In this document: in pieces, positions 1 through 5,918 of the stretch
Numbering within the stretch: the first letter of the stretch is position 1
Layout: each line of letters begins with the position of its first letter
Assembly: GCA_902476645.1 (NCBI GenBank)
Contig: CABSEG010000102.1
Span: 1 to 6,699 of the forward strand
Direction: 5' to 3'
Length of the DNA: 6,699 nucleotides
Origin: an uncultured Lachnospiraceae bacterium
Lineage (GTDB): Bacteria > Bacillota > Clostridia > Lachnospirales > Lachnospiraceae
The notes under the pieces: generated by a model
Told to the model about the DNA's origin: nothing
The model's input: only the letters and a program-made list of their open reading frames with translations
Database searches by the model: none
Translations under genes and position numbers: made by a program

Positions 1-63
1 GGTGTCTACAAATGCGATGAGGCTGGAAGAGCAAGCTTTCGCCGCTTCTTAGATCCCCTGTAA
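1..63 (+). CDS. possible 3' end of an upstream plus-strand gene (partial, unidentified)
   Basis: Two plus-strand frames are open from the window edge. Frame 1 reads GVYKCDEAGRASFRRFLDPL and stops at TAA 61-63. Frame 2 reads VSTNAMRLEEQAFAAS and stops at TAG 50-52. A GC-rich hairpin begins 30 bases past the later stop, which suits the end of a plus-strand transcript. I cannot decide which frame is real and recognise neither peptide. It is also possible that neither is coding. The coordinates given are those of the longer frame. Confidence 0.25.
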   Translation, partial: GVYKCDEAGRASFRRFLDPL

Positions 64-92
64 CCGCTGTTTATCAGGGCGTATAAGCTTGA

Positions 93-126
93 CCGGGGAG
101 CCTATGTAATATCATCGGCTCCCCGG
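93..126 (+). terminator. GC-rich hairpin, possible terminator
   Basis: A perfect 10-bp inverted repeat, CCGGGGAGCC (93-102) and GGCTCCCCGG (117-126), encloses a 14-nt loop. The stem is very stable. On the plus strand a run of five T lies about 16 bases past the stem (142-146), too far for a textbook intrinsic terminator. On the minus strand no T-tract follows. It lies between the presumed end of a plus-strand gene and the end of the minus-strand gene at 151, so it may act on either transcript or protect a 3' end. Confidence 0.4.
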
Positions 127-150
127 CAGCTTCTTGGCAATCTTTTTACC

Positions 151-327
151 CTACACAAATGTACTTGCTATATCCTCCTTTACGCCCTGCTTCATAAATT
201 CGGCAAACCTTGTATGAAACGTTCTTAATTCACTGCCAACAATGTATTCCATCAAATACAGGAAGAAAAAATCTTCGTCATCCATAAAGGCCCAGTCTAA
301 AATCTCCTTATTTTCTTCTATTTGCAT
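151..327 (-). CDS. small acidic hypothetical protein, 58 aa
   Basis: I do not recognise this protein. Starting at the ATG (325-327) it has 58 residues: an acidic N-terminal half with DWAFMDDEDFFFLYLMEY, then a more basic part, SELRTFHTRFAEFMKQGVKEDIASTF. No signal peptide, cysteine pair or enzyme motif is visible, and the FFFLYLMEYIV patch is too short and too charged at its flanks to be a clear membrane segment. An in-frame TTG at 337-339 would add four residues, but it directly touches the GGGGG that could serve as ribosome binding site. The ATG, 12 bases from that run, is therefore the better start. The gene diverges from the ribbon-helix-helix gene at 496 and has a good promoter of its own (367-395), which supports it being real. 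The stop is TAG at 151-153, and the hairpin at 93-126 lies downstream. Confidence 0.6.
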   Translation of the reverse strand: MQIEENKEILDWAFMDDEDFFFLYLMEYIVGSELRTFHTRFAEFMKQGVKEDIASTFV

Positions 328-366
328 TTCGTAAATCAACCCCCAACTTTTACTTTATGATTTCTT

Positions 367-395
367 ATTTTATACTACTTTATCTTTCTTTACAA
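367..395 (-). promoter_or_regulatory. sigma-A-type promoter for the 58-aa gene
   Basis: Read on the minus strand, TTGTAA (plus 390-395) and TAAAAT (plus 367-372) are separated by exactly 17 bases. Each hexamer is close to the -35 and -10 consensus. The -10 box ends 40 bases before the ATG at 327, giving a short leader. A second -10 reading, TATAAA (369-374), would leave a 15-base spacer and is less likely. The surrounding DNA is very AT-rich, so a chance match is possible. Confidence 0.5.
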
Positions 396-412
396 CCTTT
401 TTTCCCACTTAA

Positions 413-426
413 TGCTATATTATAAT
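413..426 (+). promoter_or_regulatory. possible extended -10 promoter for the ribbon-helix-helix gene
   Basis: TGCTATATT (413-421) fits an extended -10 element, and a perfect TATAAT overlaps it at 421-426. No good -35 box sits 16-18 bases upstream of either; only a T-run (398-403) is there. The nearest TTTACA (389-394) is too far away. The transcript would have a leader of about 65-70 bases before the TTG start at 496. This promoter would run back to back with the minus-strand promoter at 367-395. Confidence 0.35.
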
Positions 427-461
427 CAGCTGTCTTATGGTTATCCTATAAAGATGGCATT

Positions 462-471
462 TTCTTAAGAA
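462..471. repeat. 10-bp palindrome in the leader of the ribbon-helix-helix gene
   Basis: TTCTTAAGAA is a perfect palindrome ending 24 bases before the TTG start of the downstream gene. Ribbon-helix-helix repressors commonly bind short palindromes near their own promoters, so this could be an autoregulatory site. That role is inference. A 10-bp palindrome in AT-rich DNA can occur by chance. Confidence 0.25.
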
Positions 472-480
472 CAGATGATA

Positions 481-490
481 AAAGGTGGTG
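481..490 (+). promoter_or_regulatory. ribosome binding site that decides a TTG start
   Basis: AAAGGTGGTG lies 5 bases before the TTG at 496-498, the right spacing for initiation there. The only upstream in-frame ATG (475-477) lies before this site, has no purine-rich sequence at a proper distance, and would put the ribosome binding site inside the coding region. The TTG is therefore the preferred start. Confidence 0.7.
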
Positions 491-495
491 TAAAT

Positions 496-660
496 TTGGA
501 TAGACCGTTAAAAGATAAGGTAAGTATTACGTTGGATTCCAACATCGTTCTGGAGATCCGAAAACTGGCAGCAGAAGATGATCGTTCCTTCTCTCAATTT
601 ATCAATATGGTTCTCCGTGATTATCTGAACAGAAGGGAACAACAGCAACTGGAAGATTAA
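496..660 (+). CDS. small ribbon-helix-helix (CopG/Arc-type) DNA-binding protein, 54 aa
   Basis: From the TTG start the protein begins (M)DRPLKDKVSITLD and has 54 residues, a usual size for a ribbon-helix-helix protein. The fold reads off directly: a short beta strand with alternating residues (KVSITLD, about 8-14), helix 1 (SNIVLEIRKLAAEDDR, about 15-30), a turn at S31, and helix 2 (SFSQFINMVLRDYLNRRE). Members of this fold bind DNA as dimers through the paired N-terminal strands, usually as repressors or as antitoxins. No toxin-like gene follows: the next gene is convergent and the other neighbour is divergent, so a toxin-antitoxin pair is not supported. A stand-alone regulator, perhaps of itself and the divergent 58-aa gene, is the better guess. 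The stop is TAA at 658-660, with a hairpin two bases later. Targets are unknown. Confidence 0.85.
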   Translation: MDRPLKDKVSITLDSNIVLEIRKLAAEDDRSFSQFINMVLRDYLNRREQQQLED

Positions 661-661
661 A

Positions 662-680
662 AGCCGGGGCACCCCCGGCT
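662..680. terminator. bidirectional intrinsic terminator between convergent genes
   Basis: AGCCGGGG (662-669) and CCCCGGCT (673-680) form a perfect 8-bp stem with a 3-nt loop (CAC). On the minus strand the stem is followed by TTTTAAT, giving a conventional terminator for the four-gene operon that ends at 687. On the plus strand it begins two bases after the stop at 660 and is followed by CTTTCTC, a weaker U-rich tail for the small regulator gene. One hairpin probably serves both transcripts. Confidence 0.8.
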
Positions 681-686
681 CTTTCT

Positions 687-1289
687 CTATGCCTCAAAGG
701 CAGACCGGATGATCTTAACACACTTTCCAATACCAAGCTTGCTGCTGTCCAAGATCAGGTGATATTCTCTCCTGTCATCCCATTTTCTTCCTGTATTGGC
801 ATTATAATAATTAGATCGTCTCTTATCGTATCGCTTTAATAAATTCTCGATCTTATCCGGCCTTTGTCCATAATACTCTATTGCCCTCTTCTTCCGGAAC
901 TCCAGATTTGCATGAATATACACATTCAGCACATCCGGGCGTTCCTTTAATACCCATCTGGCACAACGACCTATAAAGATGCATCCTCCCTGCTGTGACA
1001 ACCGGCGAATAGTTCTGGCTTCCGCCAGGTATAGGGCATTCTCCTGGGAGATCCCGCTACTCTCCCCTGTCATCATTTTCGTTGCCATAGCAATGGAATA
1101 AAGCAGGCTGCTATTGGCAGACTCTTCCAAATCCTGAATCTGTTCTGGAGTGGTTCCATTCTCTCTGGCCACTTCCTCTAAAATCTCTTTTCCATAGCAG
1201 GCAATCCCCAATTCCTTTGCCAGCGTTTCACCGATCTGCGAGCCCCCGCTGGCATACTCCCGCTCAATTGTAATATAATTGTATCTCAT
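687..1289 (-). CDS. cytidylate kinase-like family protein, 200 aa
   Basis: This is a nucleoside/nucleotide-kinase-fold protein of the cytidylate-kinase-like family (Pfam Cytidylate_kin2 type), expected to be cytoplasmic. The N-terminus has the family's glycine-rich phosphate-binding loop, IEREYASGGSQIG (about 8-20), which lacks the usual GKST of classic P-loop kinases, as is normal here. Later marks are IFIGRCARWVLKERPDVLNVYIHA (104-127, core strands and GRCA), an Arg/Lys-rich lid-like part (RKKRAIEYYG, then KRYDKRRSNYYNANTGRKW, 152-170), and the C-terminal LILDSSKLGI (178-187). Length fits the family. The true substrate is unknown for most members, and this is not the housekeeping cmk. Its ATG directly follows the TAG of the ABC gene upstream, with GGAGG inside that gene's last codons 8 bases before the start, so translation is probably coupled. 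It is the last gene of the operon, just before the terminator at 662-680. A link to drug handling is inference from position only. Confidence 0.85.
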   Translation of the reverse strand: MRYNYITIEREYASGGSQIGETLAKELGIACYGKEILEEVARENGTTPEQIQDLEESANSSLLYSIAMATKMMTGESSGISQENALYLAEARTIRRLSQQGGCIFIGRCARWVLKERPDVLNVYIHANLEFRKKRAIEYYGQRPDKIENLLKRYDKRRSNYYNANTGRKWDDRREYHLILDSSKLGIGKCVKIIRSAFEA

Positions 1290-3137
1290 CTATACTGCCT
1301 CCGCTTTTTCAAATTGGCTGTTATACAATCCCTCATAAAACCCTTTCTTCGCCATCAGCTCTTCATGGTTGCCTTGCTCAATGATATCCCCGTCTTTCAT
1401 TACCAGGATCAGATCCGCATCCCGGATCGTGGACAGCCTGTGGGCAATGACAAAGCTGGTTCTTCCCCGCATCAGATTATCCATGGCCTTCTGAATTCTG
1501 ATCTCTGTACGAGTATCCACAGAAGAAGTAGCCTCATCCAGGATCAAAAGCTTATTGTCCGCCAGAATAGCCCTTGCAATCGTCAAAAGCTGTTTCTGGC
1601 CCTGAGAAATATTATTGGTTTCCTCATTAAGAATTTCCTGATAGCCATGGGGCTGAGCCATGATAAATCGATGGGCATGAGCCGCCTTTGCAGCTGCTAT
1701 CACCTCTTCGTCTGTGGCATCCAAGCGTCCATAACGGATATTTTCCATAATCGTTCCATGGAACAGCCAAGTATCCTGGAGCACCATACCAAACAATTCT
1801 CTTAACTCGCTTCGGTTAAAGTCTTTTACATTATGGCCATCAATTCTGATAGCGCCGCTGTTCACATCATAAAACCGCATAAGCAGCTTCACCATCGTTG
1901 TCTTTCCAGCTCCCGTTGGCCCTACAATCGCCACCTTCTGCCCCTCTTTTACCTCTGTGGAGAAGTCATGAATGATGATCTGATCCGGGCGATATCCAAA
2001 GGCCACATGCTCAAAGCTGACATTGCCTTCTACCGTGCTGATATCTACCGGATGTTCTGCCGTTTGATCCTCTTCCTCCTCTTCCAGAAACTCAAAGACA
2101 CGTTCTGAGGCTGCTACGGTGGACTGCAGCATGTTGGTTACCTGCGCAATCTGTTGTATGGGCTGTGTAAAGTTTCGAATATACTGGAAAAAAGACTGTA
2201 TGTCTCCCACCTCGATGGAACCTTTGATAGTTAAAAACCCTCCCAGCAAGGCAACCATCACATACCCCAGATTTCCTATAAACTGCATAATTGGCATCAT
2301 CATGCCAGAGAAGAATTGAGACTTCCAGCCGGATTCATAAAGTTTCTGATTGGTTTTCTCAAATTCTGCTACCACATACTCTTCTTTATTAAAGACTTTT
2401 ACCACGTTTTGCCCGCTGTAGATCTCCTCTACCTGCCCATTAACTTCTCCTAAATACCTCTGCTGGGCTTTAAAATATCTCTGGGAATGCTTCATGACAA
2501 ATCCGATGATTCCCATGGAAAAAGGTAAAATAACCAGGGCGGCCAACGTCATCCATACATTGATACTCAGCATCATCACAAAGGCACCTATCAAGGTGGT
2601 CACGGAAGTAATCATCTGAGTTACACTCTGGTTTAAGCTTTGTTGCAGAGTATCCACATCGTTGGTAACACGGGAAAGCACCTCTCCGTGGGTCCTGCTT
2701 TCAAAATACTTCAGCGGAATCCGGTTGAGCTTTCCGGAAATTTCTTTTCTCAGTGAATAAGTAACGTCGTTGGAGATTCCTGTCATAATCCAGCCTTGGA
2801 TAAAGGAAAACACGGCGCTAAACACATACAAGCCCAATGCCCAAAGGAGAATCGAGGTAATCTTTCCAAAATCAATTCCTCCTGTCCCGCCAATCTTGGC
2901 CACAAGACCGTTAAATAGTTCTGTCGTCGCCTTTCCCAGAATCTTTGGACCTACAATGTTAAATATGGTCCCGCCAAAGGCAAATAACAAAACCCCAACC
3001 AGGCGCACTTTATATTTCGCCATATAACTAATCAATTTCTTCAAGGTTCCCTTAAAATCTTTGGCTTTTTCTCCTGGCACCATCCTGTGTCCTCCGCCCA
3101 TAGGACCTCTCCGTCTTGTTTGCGATGTATTACTCAT
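1290..3137 (-). CDS. ABC exporter half-transporter, ATP-binding/permease, 615 aa (catalytically complete subunit)
   Basis: A type IV (MsbA/Sav1866-like) half-exporter in the cytoplasmic membrane, expected to pump drugs, lipids or peptides outwards. A Gly/Arg-rich cytosolic start (RRRGPMGGG) leads into about six membrane helices (roughly 45-340, the last pairs around 175-215 and 280-305). A Glu-rich linker (LEEEEED, 351-357) precedes the ATPase domain (about 370-605). Motifs seen: Walker A GPTGAGKTT (406-414), Q-loop Q454, signature NISQGQ with Gln where LSGGQ has Gly (510-514), Walker B LLILDEATSSVD with catalytic E535, and switch H566 (IAHRLST). It thus has the intact hydrolytic residues but an altered signature, complementary to its 722-residue neighbour, so the two should form a heterodimer. 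The ATG lies inside the end of the upstream gene (8-nt overlap, ATGAGTAA) with GAGGAGG nine bases ahead. Substrate unknown; a MarR-controlled operon suggests multidrug or toxic-compound efflux. Confidence 0.93.
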   Translation of the reverse strand: MSNTSQTRRRGPMGGGHRMVPGEKAKDFKGTLKKLISYMAKYKVRLVGVLLFAFGGTIFNIVGPKILGKATTELFNGLVAKIGGTGGIDFGKITSILLWALGLYVFSAVFSFIQGWIMTGISNDVTYSLRKEISGKLNRIPLKYFESRTHGEVLSRVTNDVDTLQQSLNQSVTQMITSVTTLIGAFVMMLSINVWMTLAALVILPFSMGIIGFVMKHSQRYFKAQQRYLGEVNGQVEEIYSGQNVVKVFNKEEYVVAEFEKTNQKLYESGWKSQFFSGMMMPIMQFIGNLGYVMVALLGGFLTIKGSIEVGDIQSFFQYIRNFTQPIQQIAQVTNMLQSTVAASERVFEFLEEEEEDQTAEHPVDISTVEGNVSFEHVAFGYRPDQIIIHDFSTEVKEGQKVAIVGPTGAGKTTMVKLLMRFYDVNSGAIRIDGHNVKDFNRSELRELFGMVLQDTWLFHGTIMENIRYGRLDATDEEVIAAAKAAHAHRFIMAQPHGYQEILNEETNNISQGQKQLLTIARAILADNKLLILDEATSSVDTRTEIRIQKAMDNLMRGRTSFVIAHRLSTIRDADLILVMKDGDIIEQGNHEELMAKKGFYEGLYNSQFEKAEAV

Positions 3138-5298
3138 GTGCTAACTCCTCCTCTGATAACTGAGACATGGCAATCTGTCTGTAAACCTCGCAGTTTTTCA
3201 ACAGCTCCTGATGCGTACCCTGGCCTGCCACTGATCCTTCATCCAACACAATGATCCGATCCGCATGGAGGATGGTACTGATTCTTTGAGCGACAATTAA
3301 CGTTGTGGCATCTTTTGTCTCCTTTTTCAGCGCTCTCCTCAGTACCACATCCGTTTTGTAATCCAGCGCAGAAAAGCTATCGTCAAAAATATAAATTTCT
3401 GGTTCCTTTGCAATAGCTCTGGCAATGGAAAGTCTCTGCTTCTGCCCTCCGGACACATTGGTACCGCCCTGTGCAATGGGGGAGTTCACTCCGTCTTGCT
3501 TCTCCTCTATGAAATCCCAAGCCTGCGCGATTTTCGCTGCCCGCTCAACTTGCTCCTGGCTGGCATCTTCCTTCCCATACCGCAGGTTGCTGTCAATCGT
3601 TCCGGAGAACAGTACCCCTTTTTGCGGTACATATCCTAACTTATCTCGCAACTCCTTTAAAGACATATCCCGCACATCTACTCCGTCCACGCGAACGCTT
3701 CCGGATGTTACATCAAACAATCTTGGAATCAGATTGACCAGAGTGCTCTTACCGCTTCCGGTACTGCCGATAAAGGCCACGGTTTCCCCCTTTTTGGCGG
3801 TAAAAGTAATATCATTTAGCACTTTCTCCTCTGCCTGGGGATAGGCAAAAGAAACGTGGTCAAACTCCACTAACCCTTTTACGGTATTATCCGAATGAAT
3901 CGGCTGTTTAGGATCGTCAATCTCAACCTGGGTATTCAGAACTTCCTGGATACGTTTTGCTGCCACGTTCGCCCTGGGAATCATAATGGACATCATCGTA
4001 ATCATCAGGAACGACATGATAATCTGCATAGCATACTGCATAAATGCCATCATATTTCCTACCTGCATGGTACCTGCATCAATGGCGTGGGAACCATTGT
4101 ATACAATCAGTACCGTAATCCCGTTCATGATCAAAATCATGGCAGGCATCATAAAGGTCATACAGCGGTTCACAAACAAATTGGTCTTGGTCAGATTCTG
4201 ATTGGCCTGCTCAAACCGTTCCTCTTCATGTTTTTCCGTACTGAATGCCCGGATTACTAAAACGCCCGTTAAGATCTCTCTTGTGACCAGGTTCAATTTG
4301 TCAATCAAAGTCTGTAACTTGGTAAACTTCGGCATAGCCACCCGGAATAATATGATCACCACCAATAAAATCAGGATTACCGCCAAAGCCAGAATCCAGG
4401 TCATGGATGCGTCTGTCTGAAATACCTTGATGATTCCACCCACCCCTAAAATGGGAGCGTAGAGTACCAGTCGGAACAGCAGTGTAAAGACCATCTGTAC
4501 CTGCGTGATATCGTTAGTGCTTCTCGTAATCAGGGAAGCGGTTGAAAACTGATTCATCTCCGCACCGGAAAAGGAGATTACCTTGCGATATACCACATTT
4601 CGCAGATTCCTGCCCAGACTTGCAGCCAGGCGACAGGATAAAAATGTCACCAGAATTGCTGCTGTCATTCCTATCAGTGCCAGCCCAAGCATCTTGGCGC
4701 CGGACATCAGCACATAATGAGTCTGGATTTGATCCACATCCTCTCCCATCTGCTCATACTCCTGCTGAACAAAGGTAACCGCAGTCTGCGTCACGATAGA
4801 TTCCGGCATTTGTTTAAGTTCTCCCATCTGCTCTGAAAACATCTGTTCCAATTGCTCTTTCGGCATCTGCTCCAGAATCGTAAACAAATCCGCATCTTCC
4901 GGGAGACCCATTTGCTGCTTGATCGTCTCTGTTTCCTGTCCGTCTCCAGACAAACCGGAGACAACCAACATAGGTATACCGAAAATACGGTTTAATTCTT
5001 CTCTTGTGTCTTCGTCCAGCTTTTTATCCTGTTCGTAAATCCCTTTCTCCAAGCGATAATACTTTTTTACATAATCCTGTTCCTCCGTTTTCATGAAAAG
5101 AAACAGTTTATTCATGGATTCTTCTCTGATCTTATCCGGAACGCCATCCGAAACTCCTTTTTGCTGAATTCCCACGTTCACAATCTTAGAGGTATAATCC
5201 GGCAACGCCAGATCACAATATGCTTGTAAGAAAAGCAATGCTAATATCAGTACTATGTAGTACCACTTTTCCTTTACATAGCGAAACATTTTAAACAT
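3130..5298 (-). CDS. ABC exporter half-transporter, ATP-binding/permease, 722 aa, with degenerate ATPase site and large extracytoplasmic insertion
   Basis: The membrane partner of the 615-residue protein. TM1 (about 12-30) is followed by an unusually long outside segment (about 45-195) before TM2 (about 196-220). The remaining helices follow up to about 440, then the ATPase domain (about 475-705). Motifs seen: Walker A GSTGSGKST (511-519), Q-loop Q559, canonical signature VSGGQ (615-619), Walker B IYIFDDSFSALD with D640 where the catalytic Glu should be, and Q671 in place of the switch His (VAQRIST). These two changes mark a degenerate ATP site, as known for one subunit of heterodimeric exporters such as TM287/288. 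Its intact signature should complete the working site of the partner. At 722 residues it is longer than the usual 570-620 because of the insertion. The ATG at 5298 follows the marR stop by 3 nt, with AGGAGAGG just upstream; a second Met is residue 4. Transported substrate unknown. Confidence 0.93.
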   Translation of the reverse strand: MFKMFRYVKEKWYYIVLILALLFLQAYCDLALPDYTSKIVNVGIQQKGVSDGVPDKIREESMNKLFLFMKTEEQDYVKKYYRLEKGIYEQDKKLDEDTREELNRIFGIPMLVVSGLSGDGQETETIKQQMGLPEDADLFTILEQMPKEQLEQMFSEQMGELKQMPESIVTQTAVTFVQQEYEQMGEDVDQIQTHYVLMSGAKMLGLALIGMTAAILVTFLSCRLAASLGRNLRNVVYRKVISFSGAEMNQFSTASLITRSTNDITQVQMVFTLLFRLVLYAPILGVGGIIKVFQTDASMTWILALAVILILLVVIILFRVAMPKFTKLQTLIDKLNLVTREILTGVLVIRAFSTEKHEEERFEQANQNLTKTNLFVNRCMTFMMPAMILIMNGITVLIVYNGSHAIDAGTMQVGNMMAFMQYAMQIIMSFLMITMMSIMIPRANVAAKRIQEVLNTQVEIDDPKQPIHSDNTVKGLVEFDHVSFAYPQAEEKVLNDITFTAKKGETVAFIGSTGSGKSTLVNLIPRLFDVTSGSVRVDGVDVRDMSLKELRDKLGYVPQKGVLFSGTIDSNLRYGKEDASQEQVERAAKIAQAWDFIEEKQDGVNSPIAQGGTNVSGGQKQRLSIARAIAKEPEIYIFDDSFSALDYKTDVVLRRALKKETKDATTLIVAQRISTILHADRIIVLDEGSVAGQGTHQELLKNCEVYRQIAMSQLSEEELAHE

Positions 5299-5301
5299 TG
5301 A

Positions 5302-5802
5302 TTATTTCCTCTCTTCCTTGTGGTCCTGTTTGTTTTTTTTGCCTTCAAAAATGCCCGCTGATGGAATCTGCTCCACATTCTCCAACATTTGTTTTAAAAA
5401 TCTTTGCAGCAGACACATCTCACTTTCGGTAAAATCCTTTAAAAGATGTTTTTCGTTATAGTCTACCATAATTTTCATTTTCTTATAAATATCTACGCCG
5501 GCAGCGCTCAGATAAATACGCACGATTCTCTGATCCTTTGTATCCGCTCTGCGTTCAATCAGTCCGGCGTTTTCCATACGTTTTAGAGAAACCGTCACCG
5601 TAGGCGGTTTGATTCTCAACATCTGCGCAATCTCTTTTTGACTTAAACCATCATGTTTTCCAAGCAACCTGATCATGGGAATCTGCCCCGGATGTATACC
5701 AGTGGCAGAAAGCTGCTGATACATGTTGGCAAAATACTGATGACTGATTCGAATGAGCAATGCCTGAATCCCATCTCTTTCTTCTGTGTCGTCAAAGTCC
5801 AT
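5302..5802 (-). CDS. MarR-family transcriptional regulator, 166 aa
   Basis: A winged helix-turn-helix regulator of the MarR family, acting as a dimer on the DNA. An N-terminal helix (about 8-33) comes first. The DNA-binding core follows: GLSQKEIAQML (52-62), the recognition helix KPPTVTVSLKRMENAGL (65-81), and the wing IERRADTKDQRIVRIYLSAAG (82-102) with the family's D-x-x-D-x-R spacing (D87, D90, R92). A C-terminal helical dimerisation part and a very basic tail (GKKNKQDHKEERK) end the protein. Length is slightly above the usual 140-155. The start ATG at 5802 has AGGTGAG a few bases upstream. It is the first gene of the operon and its own promoter carries a palindrome at the start of transcription, so repression of itself and the ABC pair, released by a ligand, is the likely arrangement. 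The ligand is not deducible. Confidence 0.93.
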   Translation of the reverse strand: MDFDDTEERDGIQALLIRISHQYFANMYQQLSATGIHPGQIPMIRLLGKHDGLSQKEIAQMLRIKPPTVTVSLKRMENAGLIERRADTKDQRIVRIYLSAAGVDIYKKMKIMVDYNEKHLLKDFTESEMCLLQRFLKQMLENVEQIPSAGIFEGKKNKQDHKEERK

Positions 5803-5821
5803 ATGCTCACCTCTCTTTTAC

Positions 5822-5833
5822 TTAGTCGACTAA
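5822..5833. promoter_or_regulatory. probable MarR operator 1 (at the transcription start)
   Basis: TTAGTCGACTAA is a perfect 12-bp palindrome lying three bases past the -10 box of the operon promoter and covering the expected transcription start (about 5830). The form TTAG-N4-CTAA resembles binding sites of MarR-type dimers, and a protein bound here would block RNA polymerase. Assignment to the MarR protein encoded next door is inference from position and symmetry, strengthened by a second copy of the same form at 5918-5929. Confidence 0.7.
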
Positions 5834-5836
5834 CAT

Positions 5837-5865
5837 ATAATATATCTATTTCTCCAAAATTTCAA
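5837..5865 (-). promoter_or_regulatory. sigma-A-type promoter of the marR-ABC-ABC-kinase operon
   Basis: On the minus strand, TTGAAA (plus 5860-5865) and TATTAT (plus 5837-5842) are spaced by exactly 17 bases. Both hexamers are one base off consensus. The start should fall near 5830, giving a leader of roughly 27 bases with a good ribosome binding site. Upstream of the -35 lie A-runs on the minus strand (plus-strand T-runs 5871-5876 and 5887-5894) that could act as an UP element and strengthen the promoter. Confidence 0.75.
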
Positions 5866-5894
5866 TTACCTTTTTTAATTTTAAGATTTTTTTT

Positions 5895-5918
5895 ATAAAT
5901 AATGCACAAATTATTTAT
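5895..5918. repeat. AT-rich 9-bp inverted repeat upstream of the operon promoter
   Basis: ATAAATAAT (5895-5903) and ATTATTTAT (5910-5918) are perfect inverted copies separated by GCACAA. The site is centred about 76 bases upstream of the expected transcription start and shares one base with the second palindrome (5918-5929). It could be a site for another regulator or part of an enlarged operator. The base composition here is extreme, so chance cannot be excluded. Confidence 0.35.

Noticed and set aside
496..660. Toxin-antitoxin module with the ribbon-helix-helix protein as antitoxin
   Set aside because: No toxin-sized gene follows on the same strand; the next gene is convergent and separated by a terminator. 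The divergent 58-aa protein has no RelE, MazF or PIN features.
687..1289. Housekeeping cytidylate kinase (cmk)
   Set aside because: It lacks the GPxGxGKST P-loop of Cmk and instead has the REYASGGSQIG form and C-terminal SSKLG of the cytidylate-kinase-like family.
1314..4778. Several plus-strand open frames of 66-163 codons opposite the ABC genes
   Set aside because: They lie antisense to well-supported ABC transporter genes with full motif sets, have no ribosome binding sites of note and give Cys/His/Pro-rich peptides of no recognisable kind.
5653..5898. Plus-strand open frame of 81 codons over the marR start and promoter region
   Set aside because: It is antisense to the MarR DNA-binding domain and runs into the operon promoter, and its peptide shows no family features.
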